From Stenocarpella maydis (Eukaryota; Ascomycota; Sordariomycetes; Diaporthales; Diaporthaceae), in the NCBI GenBank assembly GCA_002270565.1, contig NQMI01000019.1:124001-188000 (forward strand): DNA of 64,000 nt, read 5' to 3'. The notes under the pieces are model-generated. The model ran no database searches, was not told the origin of the DNA, and was given only the letters and a program-made list of their open reading frames with translations. Of the stretch, positions 34,788 through 44,450 are shown one piece after another (the first letter of the stretch is position 1; each line of letters starts with the position of its first letter). Made by a program: the position numbers and the translations under genes.

Positions 34788-36776
34788 ATTTCATGAATTT
34801 AAAGTGATTAATATAAATATAAAATTAATGTAAAAACACTAACCTTTCATAAAAACCATATATCTTATATTGTATAATATTAACTTTACGTTTAATCTTA
34901 ATCCAAGATAAGCTATTAATATATATATATTTATATTAATTAGCATTAATCAGGCTAAATTTATTATTATTTGTTTAAAGTCTAGCTTATTAAATTCTTT
35001 ATATTCTTTTTATAGAATTTTATATTATACTTAATCCTATTATAGTTATTATATCATTATTTATTTAGTTTATTATAAATTAAATCCTCATTATCACTAG
35101 CTGTTTTATTAGCTAATTACTTTCCTTCCTATTTTCCATTAATTATTACTAAAGATTCCTTAATATTCAGTATTTCTTTAGACTAAACCTGACTATTTTA
35201 GCCATTTAATACTTTATAAGCTTAATATTAGCGTTCTTAAGAGTATAAACATAATTACTTAAGAAAATAATTTAATATACTATTATTTATATATTCTTTA
35301 TAAAGTTTATAATCATATTGCAAATTAATATAAAGAACTTCTTATAAGAATTAAAGATTTGAATTTCGATAAGTTTTAATTATTCAAAGATTTAATAACT
35401 ATTTAAGGTTATTTATAATTCTTATTTTAAAAGCAATATAAAAATTAATTACTTTAAAGTTTACAAGTAAATATTTAACTTAGAATAACACAATCTAGAT
35501 CTTATAAAGAAATATTAGCTTTTTTAAACTTAGCTTTTATGTTTTCTTTCACAAAAACCTTATTATAAGGTATCTTAAATTAAATAATATGATTAATTCA
35601 AGCTTGAATAAAAAGCTTAATTTATTTATTATATATATATTTAATAATAAAAGTATTATATCATTTAATAACTATAATATATAAAACACATATATTCATA
35701 TATTTATATAAATAAAGATTTTCATATACTTTCTTAAGTTTTACTATTTTATATTCTCTATATTTATTTATGGTAAGTATTTTATATTTATATTTGATAT
35801 ATATATATATATATATATATACTAAAACACTTAATTTATGTTAAATTACGTTTATAATTTATTTCTTCATTTAAAATAACCTTAACTATTTAATTTAATA
35901 GAAACTTGAATTTTATTAATTGATTAAAAAGAAAATAAATATTTTAACAATAAATAATACGATATATTACCCCTTTATATTAATTCATTTAATAATTATC
36001 ATATATCATTAGTCTGTAACTTATATAAATTTGTTTCTTTGATATTAAATAAAGTATGTAATAATCATAGTTAAAATTATTTAATATATTATAAAGTCAA
36101 ATTTATTAAAACTATTAAAGTTTTGTTTTAAAATATTATTTTAATTATTATATTATAAGATAATCGAAATTAATCTTTAATAAGTTTTAAATCATTATTG
36201 CTAGCCTTTTAATAATTATAAAGCTAATTAAGTAGAATTTTTAAGATTAATTACATGTTAATAAAGTATTATACTTAATATTTATTAATTAGATTATTAT
36301 TATATAATAGAAATAAAACATTAGTTATATTTTTCATATTGTATATGATATAAAGAATTTTTAAATATTTTATTTAATAATATGCTTAATAAAGATTGGT
36401 TTTTGAATTATATTAAATTTTGAATTTTGAATATATGATATTTGTAGCTATATTACTATGTTCTTTTATATTATAATATAATTTAAGGAATATTACAGAT
36501 TTCAATATATATAATTATACTTATAAATAATATATTATGTTTTTTTTAAAAGAAAAAAGCTTTTAAATAACTTAAATAATTAAGAGCAGTTTATGTTTTT
36601 GAAATACAAAATACATTTTAATAATTTTAAATTATAATATACTAAAGGTTCATATAAATAGAGAAATGTAAGAATAATACAAAAATTAATAATGTATTTA
36701 CTATTTAAAAGGGCTATTTTCTATAAACCTTGATGCCTTTTAGCCTTATTATACCTATCTTAATACCTCTAAATTT

Positions 36777-36928
36777 GGGAAATTAATTTAACTAATTAAG
36801 TATAGTTAGTACTAATTGATGCTACCTTTTATTAAATATCTAGCCTTAGGGGGGTGCTAGGGTAGCCTAAGGTTGATAAATTTGCTAAAAACTAGCTACT
36901 TCCTGGTCCTGGCTACTCCCTGGCACCC
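36777..36928 (-). repeat. Right terminal inverted repeat
   Basis: Inverted counterpart of 34638-34787. It keeps G/C at several positions where the left end has A/T, so it is the less decayed end. Confidence 0.7.
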
Positions 36929-37144
36929 TACGTTAATCCTTTTTAAAGAAAGTTAATGTATGGTAAATAACTTGGGTGAACAAGTACATTGTATCTTATG
37001 TTGAGCTTCAGCAAGTTTGGCAATGAGTGTGTATTGTCGCCTAACTACAATCCTAGTTCTTAACACCCCCCTCCCCCCCTCGAACCTATTATCCTTGCAA
37101 GCGCCCCCACCCCAGCCATCCTTAGGTCCTTTCCCTTTGTCACA

Positions 37145-38329
37145 TCAGAAGCTAGCCTTGAGCTCCTGAGCCATGCCCCCAGACAGGACAGTCCGCTGCT
37201 TCTGGATCTCGTGGGGCATCTCATACATCTGGTACTTTTGGAGGTACCACGACTTGGCGTCCGAGTCCTGGCCGTTGCTGTCCTCGAACTCGGTCGAGTC
37301 GTTGGCGCGCAAGAAGTATGAGATGGAGTACCGGTCCTCGTGCTGGATGCCGCCGACGGGGAGCACGCGGTGTAGCGCGGACCGGAACCGCCTGCCCGAG
37401 AGGAAGCGCAGCGTGTCCCCGACGTTGACAATCATCTTGCCCGCCTGCGGCTCGATATACTCCCACGTGCCCGTGCTCGGGGCGGAGGCCTGGAGCCCCC
37501 ACTGCGGTGCCCAGAGGATGGTCAGGGTCCCGATATCTGTGTGCATGTTCTGGCCGACCTGGTCTGGGTTCTGCTCCCCGGGCGGGTAGTGTAGGAAGTA
37601 CAGCGTGCTCTTGGAACGGCGGTCGTCGTGGTGGTAGGTTTCGAGGCGGGCCTTGCCCTTGAGATCAAGCCCATCTGAGAGGCAGTCGAGCAGGAGCTTG
37701 GCGATAAAGTGGCATGACGCGGTGAAGTGGTCAAAGAGGTCCAGGTTATCGCTCACGACGGGCGCCAGCGCCCAGCGTCCGGCGAGCTCGTGCTTGCCAA
37801 TCTACATATCGCCGTGGCGCGTCAGCAGGGCACGAGAGTCACAAAACTCTATGGAGAGATCCACGGCGAACTAACCTTCAGAGCCTCAAAGCCGTCCCGG
37901 CGCGACTCAATCGCCCCGGACTGGTTGCCTACGCCCTTGAACCTGCGGAAGACTTGTCTCAGTTATGATTCTTACCCGCACGCCCAAAATTGCCCTCTTT
38001 CTTTTCTCCCTTCTCCCTTGTCCCGAATTGGACTTGTTCGTGAAAAAGACTCACCCGTGAGCAAGGGATACGGTCGGGGTCTTGAGCTTCACGTCGTTGG
38101 GCAGCGAGAACCATTTCTTCGTGATCAAGTCGACCTCGTTGAGATCGTCCCAGAACTTTGCAGAGCCAGGGCTCTGAAGGTCAAGGTAAAAGAAGCCGTC
38201 CCGCTCACATGCCTTGACCAACTTGGCCACCTCCTGGGAGTCCTTGTCGAAGAGATTCGCAAAGTCGATAGTGAGAAGATCGGCCTTGGGGACATCTCGA
38301 TAAAGCTCCGCGGTTGCTGCAGACGACAT
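37145..38329 (-). CDS. 2-oxoglutarate/Fe(II)-dependent oxygenase (isopenicillin-N-synthase-like family), copy 2
   Basis: Three exons (38329-38055, 37942-37876, 37801-37145) with introns of 112 and 74 bp encode 332 aa. The N-terminal domain (ACERDGFFYLDLQSPG) is followed by the catalytic jelly-roll. Iron ligands are His201 and Asp203 in QNMHTDIGT and His258 in LHRVLP. Arg271 and Ser273 (DRYSISYF) bind 2-oxoglutarate. The ends of exons 1 and 2 fall at the same residues (after the Ala/Ser-His-Gly and FEAL positions) and in the same phases (2 and 0) as in copy 1, which shows common descent, although the proteins differ throughout. It sits downstream of the MFS transporter at 39556-41025 on the same strand. 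The inverted-repeat element separates it from copy 1. It could catalyse a second oxidation in the same pathway. Confidence 0.9.
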
Positions 38330-39555
38330 TGTGTACGTTCCTTGCTATTTGTGGGTAATGCAGATGAAATGCAGATGCAGTCACAGGGCTGAAAAATGGG
38401 ACAGATGATTGGCGCTGCTGGTGGTCTACGAACGGCTCTAGTGTGGCGATGCGTATGCTCCTCTTCCAGTTGAAAGCACTAACCAGATGATCAACAGCCA
38501 CTTGCCGCGTAGTATTATAAATCTCTGCCTTATATGACACACACATCTTTCTGGAGATACGGCAGATCTCTGACGGCCCAAGTCACAAGCGCCGTCCTTG
38601 CTCGGACAATAGATGGATTGATGCTTCGACATGGACGTGGGCATCACCAATCGGATACATCGGCAAGGGTGGCTTGAAAGTATGCCGACGTAGATGCCCG
38701 ACTCGGAAAGTGACTGGAGATTGACCTTGATTTCGGATATTTCTGTAAACGAGGCGCTCACCGGCCAGACGCGGTGGAGTGGGAACAACTGTTTGTCAGG
38801 TGGTTGGTTCCCTTGTGGCAAATAGGCAATGTCTCCGTGAGCTCTGGGAACCCACCACCCTCCACACAAAGACTCTTGGAGGTTCGGCACTCGGTAGGCT
38901 AGGTATGCGCGGGAAAGAAATGCCGGCATGCGCAGGGGTGACGGCTCATAAGTGGCAGGTCGCACACTTAGTTACACATGCGTAGTCATCTCGAATGCCG
39001 CCGGCCCCATTGTCCCAGTCTCCGCGGCAGGAACACGTCGACTTCCGGGGAGGATGTAACTATACGCTCGGTGTTACCTTATTGTTTTGTCGGAGAGGTG
39101 ACTGGGTATACGCGTACGTTGCGTGCTAAGGATCAAGGGGTTGGCAAAGACGATATTAAGGACCTCTGCTCGGGTGCTCCTTGCAATGAAATACTTACCG
39201 GTCGCTATAATTTCCTTTGGTAAAGTTCTACGCTCTAACCTGTGAATAGAGGGGGAGAAATCCCGGCACCTAGTTCAGACCCGTAACAAAATCGTATTAC
39301 ACATGTCCTCGCGTTCCTGTCTCCTTGGGACGAAAAACCTAGCACGCGTCAGATCTCCGGGTTGCTGGTAGGACAAGATGGTATGGTGAAAGATTTTTGT
39401 TTGACTAGTTCTAAGAATAATCGCCCTACATAATGTTCGTCTTGATGCCATGTAAGCTATGTATTAGTATATTATACATCACGAGACTACTCGCATTGAT
39501 CCCTACGACTGCTCCAGACTAAGCTACTCGGGAACCTATTCGCAAAATCACCGAC
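38330..39555. other. Gene-free region between oxygenase copy 2 and the MFS transporter
   Basis: 1.2 kb that should hold the oxygenase promoter and the transporter 3' UTR. No gene was recognised. Confidence 0.5.
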
Positions 39556-41025
39556 TTATCCTTTACGTCGCCTGCTGGTCAGGTAGGATGCCACCAGGAA
39601 CAAGGTACCGATTACGAATGCCACCCCACCAAAGACCTGGGCATACAAGAAACTCCCGCTAGCCAGACCAACAAGAGCGCCAGCGAGCGGAGAGCCCGTC
39701 AGGCAAGCCACCGAGACTACAGAGAAGACCATGCCGACGCGGATGCCCACCTTGTCCAGATCTGTCGTCAGTCCCGAACACGCGGCGGGAAAGAGGCTCT
39801 GCACACCTGCGGCGAACGAGCCGTAGATGATGCAGAAGGCATACAGCCCACCGACCGAGTCCACGGCGATCCAGGAGAGGAGAAGAACACCAGAGAGTAG
39901 CGTCGTCTCCATGAGCGCCTTGACCGGGCCGACGAAGAAGTCGGATATGACAGCGAAGATCATTCTCGCGGGAACTCCGACGCCGTTCATAATGAGGAGG
40001 AGCACAAGAGAGGTGGCGTCTGATAAGCCGATGACTTTTCTGCCAAACGTTGGGATCTGTAGGTAGAGGTGCGCGCAAATCATACTGTCAATATTGTAAA
40101 GAGCACACACAGAATACGACAGGGAAGAAAAGAAGGCCCCGGGGGGGGGGGGGTTGACAAGGCTCGGCAGAAGACTTACGTAGAAGTAGGCAAAGAAGAT
40201 GGCCCAGAAGTTGAGGAACATGCCCGCGCAGAACAGGCAGTAAGTTACGTCTGCAAAAGCGTGCCAGTCGACGAGCGGACCAGACTGTCTCGGCGGGAGG
40301 CGTGTGCGCGCCAGCGCCATGATGATGACTGTGTTGAAAACCATGACAAAGCCCATTGTCCTGATTGTCCAGCCAAACCCGACACGGCCGAGGAGTTGCC
40401 TAGCAATCAGGGGGAACACGATACCCCCGGTTCCAGCCCCGGCCGCGTTGATGGCAAAGGCTACGGCGCGCCTCTTGACAAAGTAGGTGGCGAGGAGTGC
40501 GATGGTGGGGCAGAAGACGAGGCCATCCCCCAGCCCGACGCATATTCCCTGGGCGAGGACGAGCTGCCAGTATCGAGTGGAAATCGATGTCATAAAGACG
40601 CCCAGCATCTGCAGGAGAGAGCCCGCAAGCAGGACCTTGCGATAGTGACCGGCGTCGGTGGCCCGGCCGGAGAAGGTGCCGATGAAAAAGATGAGGAAGA
40701 TCTGGAGCGAGCCGACCCACGAGATGGCGGAGGCAGAGACGCCGAGGTTGGCGTCGTAATAGCTCTGGAAGAACCCAAAGGAGTTGATGTAGCCCCAGGA
40801 GTTGAACTGAACCAGGTGTGCGACGATGGTCTGTGACCACGCCTCCCAGCCGCCGTCTGGCGGAGGGTCTTGGATTTCTGCGGCCGCTGGCGGTGGAAAT
40901 GCAGAGTCGAGTTGGGGGCCCTCCCCTTCTGCAACCGGACTCGGATGCGGCAGAGGGCCGGCGGGCCTACTGATGGCCGATTTCTCAGAATGAGCTGCTG
41001 GCGTGCTGCCCATGTTGGCGGTCAT
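39556..41025 (-). CDS. MFS transporter, monocarboxylate-transporter-like (MCT/TC 2.A.1.13 type)
   Basis: Two exons (41025-40180 and 40056-39556) encode 448 aa. A hydrophilic Pro/Ala-rich N-terminus ends in PPPDGGWEAW, the signature that precedes helix 1 in fungal monocarboxylate-type porters. About 12 membrane segments follow, with GICVGLGDGLVFCPTIAL and FVKRRAVAFAINAAGAGTGG typical of the family. The 123-bp intron between helices 6 and 7 has good GTAAGT and CAG sites but is in frame and without stops. Unspliced reading would add 41 residues, including a Pro-rich run from a poly-C tract, which disrupts the central loop, so splicing is preferred. Fungal members move carboxylates, riboflavin or secondary metabolites. 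Its position beside the beta-lactam-synthetase-like gene suggests export or uptake for that pathway (inference). Confidence 0.88.
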   Translation of the reverse strand: MTANMGSTPAAHSEKSAISRPAGPLPHPSPVAEGEGPQLDSAFPPPAAAEIQDPPPDGGWEAWSQTIVAHLVQFNSWGYINSFGFFQSYYDANLGVSASAISWVGSLQIFLIFFIGTFSGRATDAGHYRKVLLAGSLLQMLGVFMTSISTRYWQLVLAQGICVGLGDGLVFCPTIALLATYFVKRRAVAFAINAAGAGTGGIVFPLIARQLLGRVGFGWTIRTMGFVMVFNTVIIMALARTRLPPRQSGPLVDWHAFADVTYCLFCAGMFLNFWAIFFAYFYVSLLPSLVNPPPPGAFFSSLSYSVCALYNIDSMICAHLYLQIPTFGRKVIGLSDATSLVLLLIMNGVGVPARMIFAVISDFFVGPVKALMETTLLSGVLLLSWIAVDSVGGLYAFCIIYGSFAAGVQSLFPAACSGLTTDLDKVGIRVGMVFSVVSVACLTGSPLAGALVGLASGSFLYAQVFGGVAFVIGTLFLVASYLTSRRRKG

Positions 41026-41610
41026 GGTGTGCGGCTTGCTCCCCCCCCCCGGCGACTGGCGCTGGCAAGCATGGCAAGACGTGATATGAAGAAGGACGCA
41101 GGTGTGTACGGGGGAGGGAGGGGAACAACACTAGCAGCCCTGGAGGCCACGGGGTCAAGGTTCTGCTCGGGCGGTATGCAAGGGGCTCTGCCAGGGGATG
41201 CAGAAATGCTCCGCGAAATGCTCCGGAAAATGCTCCGAGGCGCTGGACAGCACCAATGCGTGCTTCAGGGGCCTCATGGTGTAATGTGCTGGCCGGAGTG
41301 TTGATTATCGGATGGGTTACGCCTGTATCGTTGCAACAATTCTTGATCAGCATGTCAACGAGCATCATCACCATCACCATCACGAATGCTCTGCTGGTGT
41401 TTGGGTGCAATTAAGAACAAGCATATAGTCGCTGGGTGCCAGCGTGGCTGGTCGGTTCAGGTGCTCTTAGATGTCAACAAACCAGCGTCTGGGCCACTTT
41501 GCTTACATCCCCAGCTATATAGCAACATACCACGAAGCACATGAGCGCGACTGCTTCTGAACTTTCAGGGGGGAATTCTGAATCAGTCCACATCCCTGGC
41601 ATCTCAGACC
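41026..41610. promoter_or_regulatory. Bidirectional promoter between MFS transporter and beta-lactam-synthetase-like gene
   Basis: 585 bp separate the two divergent start codons, so both genes may share control elements. A short CAT/CAC repeat lies at about 41363-41386 and a poly-C run at about 41040-41050. No specific operator was identified. Confidence 0.5.
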
Positions 41611-43056
41611 ATGGCAGTCCCTTCGCGCAATGGCCATGATGGTCCACCCGCTGCCATCCGAGGCACCCCGTCGTGGCTGCTGGTGACGAACAAGACGATC
41701 CCCTCGCTGGACAAAGCCCTCGCGCACACGACCGCCTCTGGGGTTTTCATCTATGGCCAAGGCGCTGCCCTGACCTCGACGAATTACCAGTGGAACTCCG
41801 AGGCCAGCCACGGCGAAACCGCCCAGGACCTGCCGGCGTGGGCAACGTCTGTCCGCATACACGACCATGTCGTCCGGCTCCGCACTGCAGCCATGAACGT
41901 GCCCGCGCTGTACTGGATCCAGAACACGACATCGAGGGCCTGGGCCTTCGGCACGGACGCATTCCTGCTGCAGGCCGCTCGCTCCCAGTGGGACATGCCC
42001 GTGGCCCTTGCCGATCCCACCCTCGTCAACCGCGACAGCACGACCAGCTTCCACGGCGTCACCCAGCTGTACCCGAACACCCACCTCGTCCTCGACAGGG
42101 ACCCCGTCTCCGGCGCGTGGAGGGTATCCTCCCAGGGCCTCGATGACCCCGTCTTCCGGGCCCTCCGCCCGCAGATCACAGGGTTCGACGACGCCGGGGC
42201 GCGGTTCGTGGCGGCGGTCCAGAGGTCCATCGCCGACGCGACACGCGAGGACCTCGACAGCTCCACGGGCATCGCCTGTCTGCTCTCGGGCGGCATCGAC
42301 TCGGGCGCCGCCACCACCTTTGCCGTCAGGGCCGGGCTGAAGGTGACAGCTTACAGCGCGGGCTCGCCCTGGGGCAACGAGCACGAAGAGGCGCAGGAGC
42401 TGGCCGACCACCTGGGGATCCCGCTGCGGCGCATCGAGCTGACGGCCGAGGACCTGCTCGCGGCGGTGCCCGACTCGATGCGGGCGCTCGCGACGGCCGA
42501 GAGGGAGCGCATCGACATCGCCGTGACCATCACGGCCATCCTGCGCAGCGGCGCCGTCAGGGAGCAGCACATCCTCACGGGCTACGGCAACGACCTCATG
42601 CTCCTCGGGCTCCCGCCCGACTCGACCGCCACCGAGGTCCTGCTCAACGACATCATTACCGAGGTCGACTTTGCCCGCCACAGCGGCGAGTTCACAGACT
42701 ACGTCGCCCGCCTGTACGGCAAGAGGCTGACGCACATCTACTGGCACGAGGCCGTCGTCACCACCGCGCTCGACATCCACCCGTCGGCCAAGGTCCACGG
42801 CGGGCGTGAGAAGGCCTTCTTCCGCGCCGCGATGGAGCCTTACATGCCCAAGACGGCGGCCTGGCGGAAAAAGATCGGCATCCACGTCGGTGGCGGGCTG
42901 CAGGGTGGTCTCGACGCGCTCTTTGGGGGCCCAGGCCACAAGGTTGCCGCGTATCGTGACGTGTTCCGCGCCCTCGCAGACCGGCTGGTGGACGATCCCT
43001 TTGCAAGCATCGAAGACCTGGCGCCAAAGCCCGCGCTACGGCAAGCGGGCAAGTAG
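41611..43056 (+). CDS. Beta-lactam-synthetase / carbapenam-synthetase-like ATP-dependent ligase (asparagine synthetase superfamily)
   Basis: A single exon of 481 aa. The N-terminal half (about 20-190) resembles a class II glutamine amidotransferase fold but lacks the N-terminal catalytic Cys, as in beta-lactam synthetases, so it should not use glutamine. The C-terminal synthetase domain has the ATP pyrophosphate loop SGGIDS (226-231). Where asparagine synthetase has Glu in SGEG, this protein has Tyr325 in LTGYGND, as in beta-lactam synthetase (Tyr348) and carbapenam synthetase. Glu360 and Lys421 (KIGIHVGGG) fall at the spacing of the catalytic Glu382 and Lys443 of that enzyme. Predicted chemistry is adenylation of a beta-amino acid carboxylate followed by intramolecular amide (lactam) closure; an intermolecular amide is the alternative. 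Neighbours are two MFS transporters and two 2OG oxygenases. Reference residues are from memory, not from an alignment. Confidence 0.8.
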   Translation: MAVPSRNGHDGPPAAIRGTPSWLLVTNKTIPSLDKALAHTTASGVFIYGQGAALTSTNYQWNSEASHGETAQDLPAWATSVRIHDHVVRLRTAAMNVPALYWIQNTTSRAWAFGTDAFLLQAARSQWDMPVALADPTLVNRDSTTSFHGVTQLYPNTHLVLDRDPVSGAWRVSSQGLDDPVFRALRPQITGFDDAGARFVAAVQRSIADATREDLDSSTGIACLLSGGIDSGAATTFAVRAGLKVTAYSAGSPWGNEHEEAQELADHLGIPLRRIELTAEDLLAAVPDSMRALATAERERIDIAVTITAILRSGAVREQHILTGYGNDLMLLGLPPDSTATEVLLNDIITEVDFARHSGEFTDYVARLYGKRLTHIYWHEAVVTTALDIHPSAKVHGGREKAFFRAAMEPYMPKTAAWRKKIGIHVGGGLQGGLDALFGGPGHKVAAYRDVFRALADRLVDDPFASIEDLAPKPALRQAGK

Positions 43057-44450
43057 TGCGGGAATGAGAACAGCGGGGGTGAGAAGCCTGCCACGGTTCT
43101 GGGCTGTGTGTTTCCCGTGATTCTTAGGTATGATATCTATCCTCGCTATTAGAACACCAGTACCACCAGACAACTGGCCGACGGCCTGGTGTTGGGGGAC
43201 GCATTCCATTCTTGAGGCGGCTGGGGGATGACTGCAGGCTGGATTCGGATGCCGTCCAGCGCCGGCGGTAAAGGGCCAAATGATTTAGAAATGCTGGGCC
43301 TCCAGGGTTGCTGCGAGTACGGCCTGTGGGATTTTGGCCAAGGCGGTGGTTCTGTTAGTTACACAGATCCCACAGGCCCGGAATCAGGCCCTCTCTCGAC
43401 AATGTCCGAGCGCATAAGCTAGGTGCGGCCTATTGACTGGACATTTAACATTTTATACATTCCTACAACCACCTTGAGCTTATGCTGATCGCGTCTCACG
43501 CATTAGTGGGCATGGATTGGGGGGAGGCAAACCGCTCGACTTCAAGTGCCTTCAGGCACGGCTCGTAGCACCAGGAGACATAGCTTTCTTCCACCACGAA
43601 AAGTAAATGTGTGACCAGCCGGCTAGAGTCTTCTTTGAATTCCACAAGAATGGTTGTCTGCTTGCTATCTCTCGCCTCTATATAGTTTAAGCCAATAAGA
43701 AAATGAAAACGGAACGCATAGCCCACGAAGAACCGGCCATTGGCGATAGCGCAGCAGCATTGTCGCCGGCACGGGTTCCTCGCGTCAGACCTACGCCGTC
43801 CCAGCGATGGCGTAGAAGCACTGTCGCTGTCGAAAGTGGCTCAGGTATTCGAAGTAACAGTTCCTTGCGCAGGTTATATGCATGTCGTTGGTGACCCTGC
43901 CAGCAACCGTAACTGTAAAAACCTCTCGCACAGACAGCGTTATCCGAACACGGATGGGGTATCATTGTAAAGAAAAGAAAACAAAAAGATAGAAGATGAA
44001 GATGAACAGAAATTATCCCTCATTTGCCACAGGTATGCCTGTCATGTATGCCTTGTTGGAGAAGTTCTGACAGCGCCGGAACCAAGAGGGACGCAGGGGT
44101 GTGGGCTTGACTCGGATGCTGTAGCTGTTATGGTGGAGGTTCGTTGGTCCGGTGTCCCAAGCACAAGGCAAATACGTAGCCAGGCATCTTCATGGCAACG
44201 GGACTTTGTATACAGAGAATTGAAGGTGCCAGATGCATGCTTTGCTGCTGATGCTCACATGCATGCCGTGTCTTGAGGTCCGGGGGGCACTTTGCGCTGC
44301 CCCGAGGTAAGACGGGACCCACTTGTCGAGATTTTGCCCGCGCGCGAGGCTGAGTTCACCTCACCCGCGCGTACGTGGGAGCAGCACTTGAGATTGTGCC
44401 GCCTCCGAGACGGCGCCGTTGGGCAGACCCGGGGCGCAGGTTGCCCAGGC
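43057..44450. other. Convergent intergenic region, gene-free
   Basis: 1.4 kb between the 3' ends of the ligase gene and the ACS-type transporter gene. It should contain both 3' UTRs. No coding sequence was supported. Confidence 0.55.

Larger units (their letters stand above)
34636..36930. mobile_element. 2.3-kb AT-rich element with about 150-bp terminal inverted repeats
   Basis: Sequence starting GGGTACCAGGAAGTAGC at 34638 reappears inverted, ending at 36928, and similarity continues for about 150 bp inward on each side. Differences between the ends are mostly transitions. TA lies immediately outside both ends, as expected for a Tc1/mariner-type TA target duplication. Each terminus contains a duplicated AGGAAGTAGCTAG-type subrepeat. 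The interior (34790-36775) is extremely AT-rich with no open reading frame, consistent with RIP decay of a transposase gene or with a non-coding derivative. The superfamily is inferred only from the TA flank. Confidence 0.65.

Noticed and set aside
42200..42800. Ordinary asparagine synthetase annotation for the ligase gene
   Set aside because: The N-terminal Cys is absent and the SGEG motif is replaced by TGYG, so glutamine-dependent asparagine formation is unlikely.
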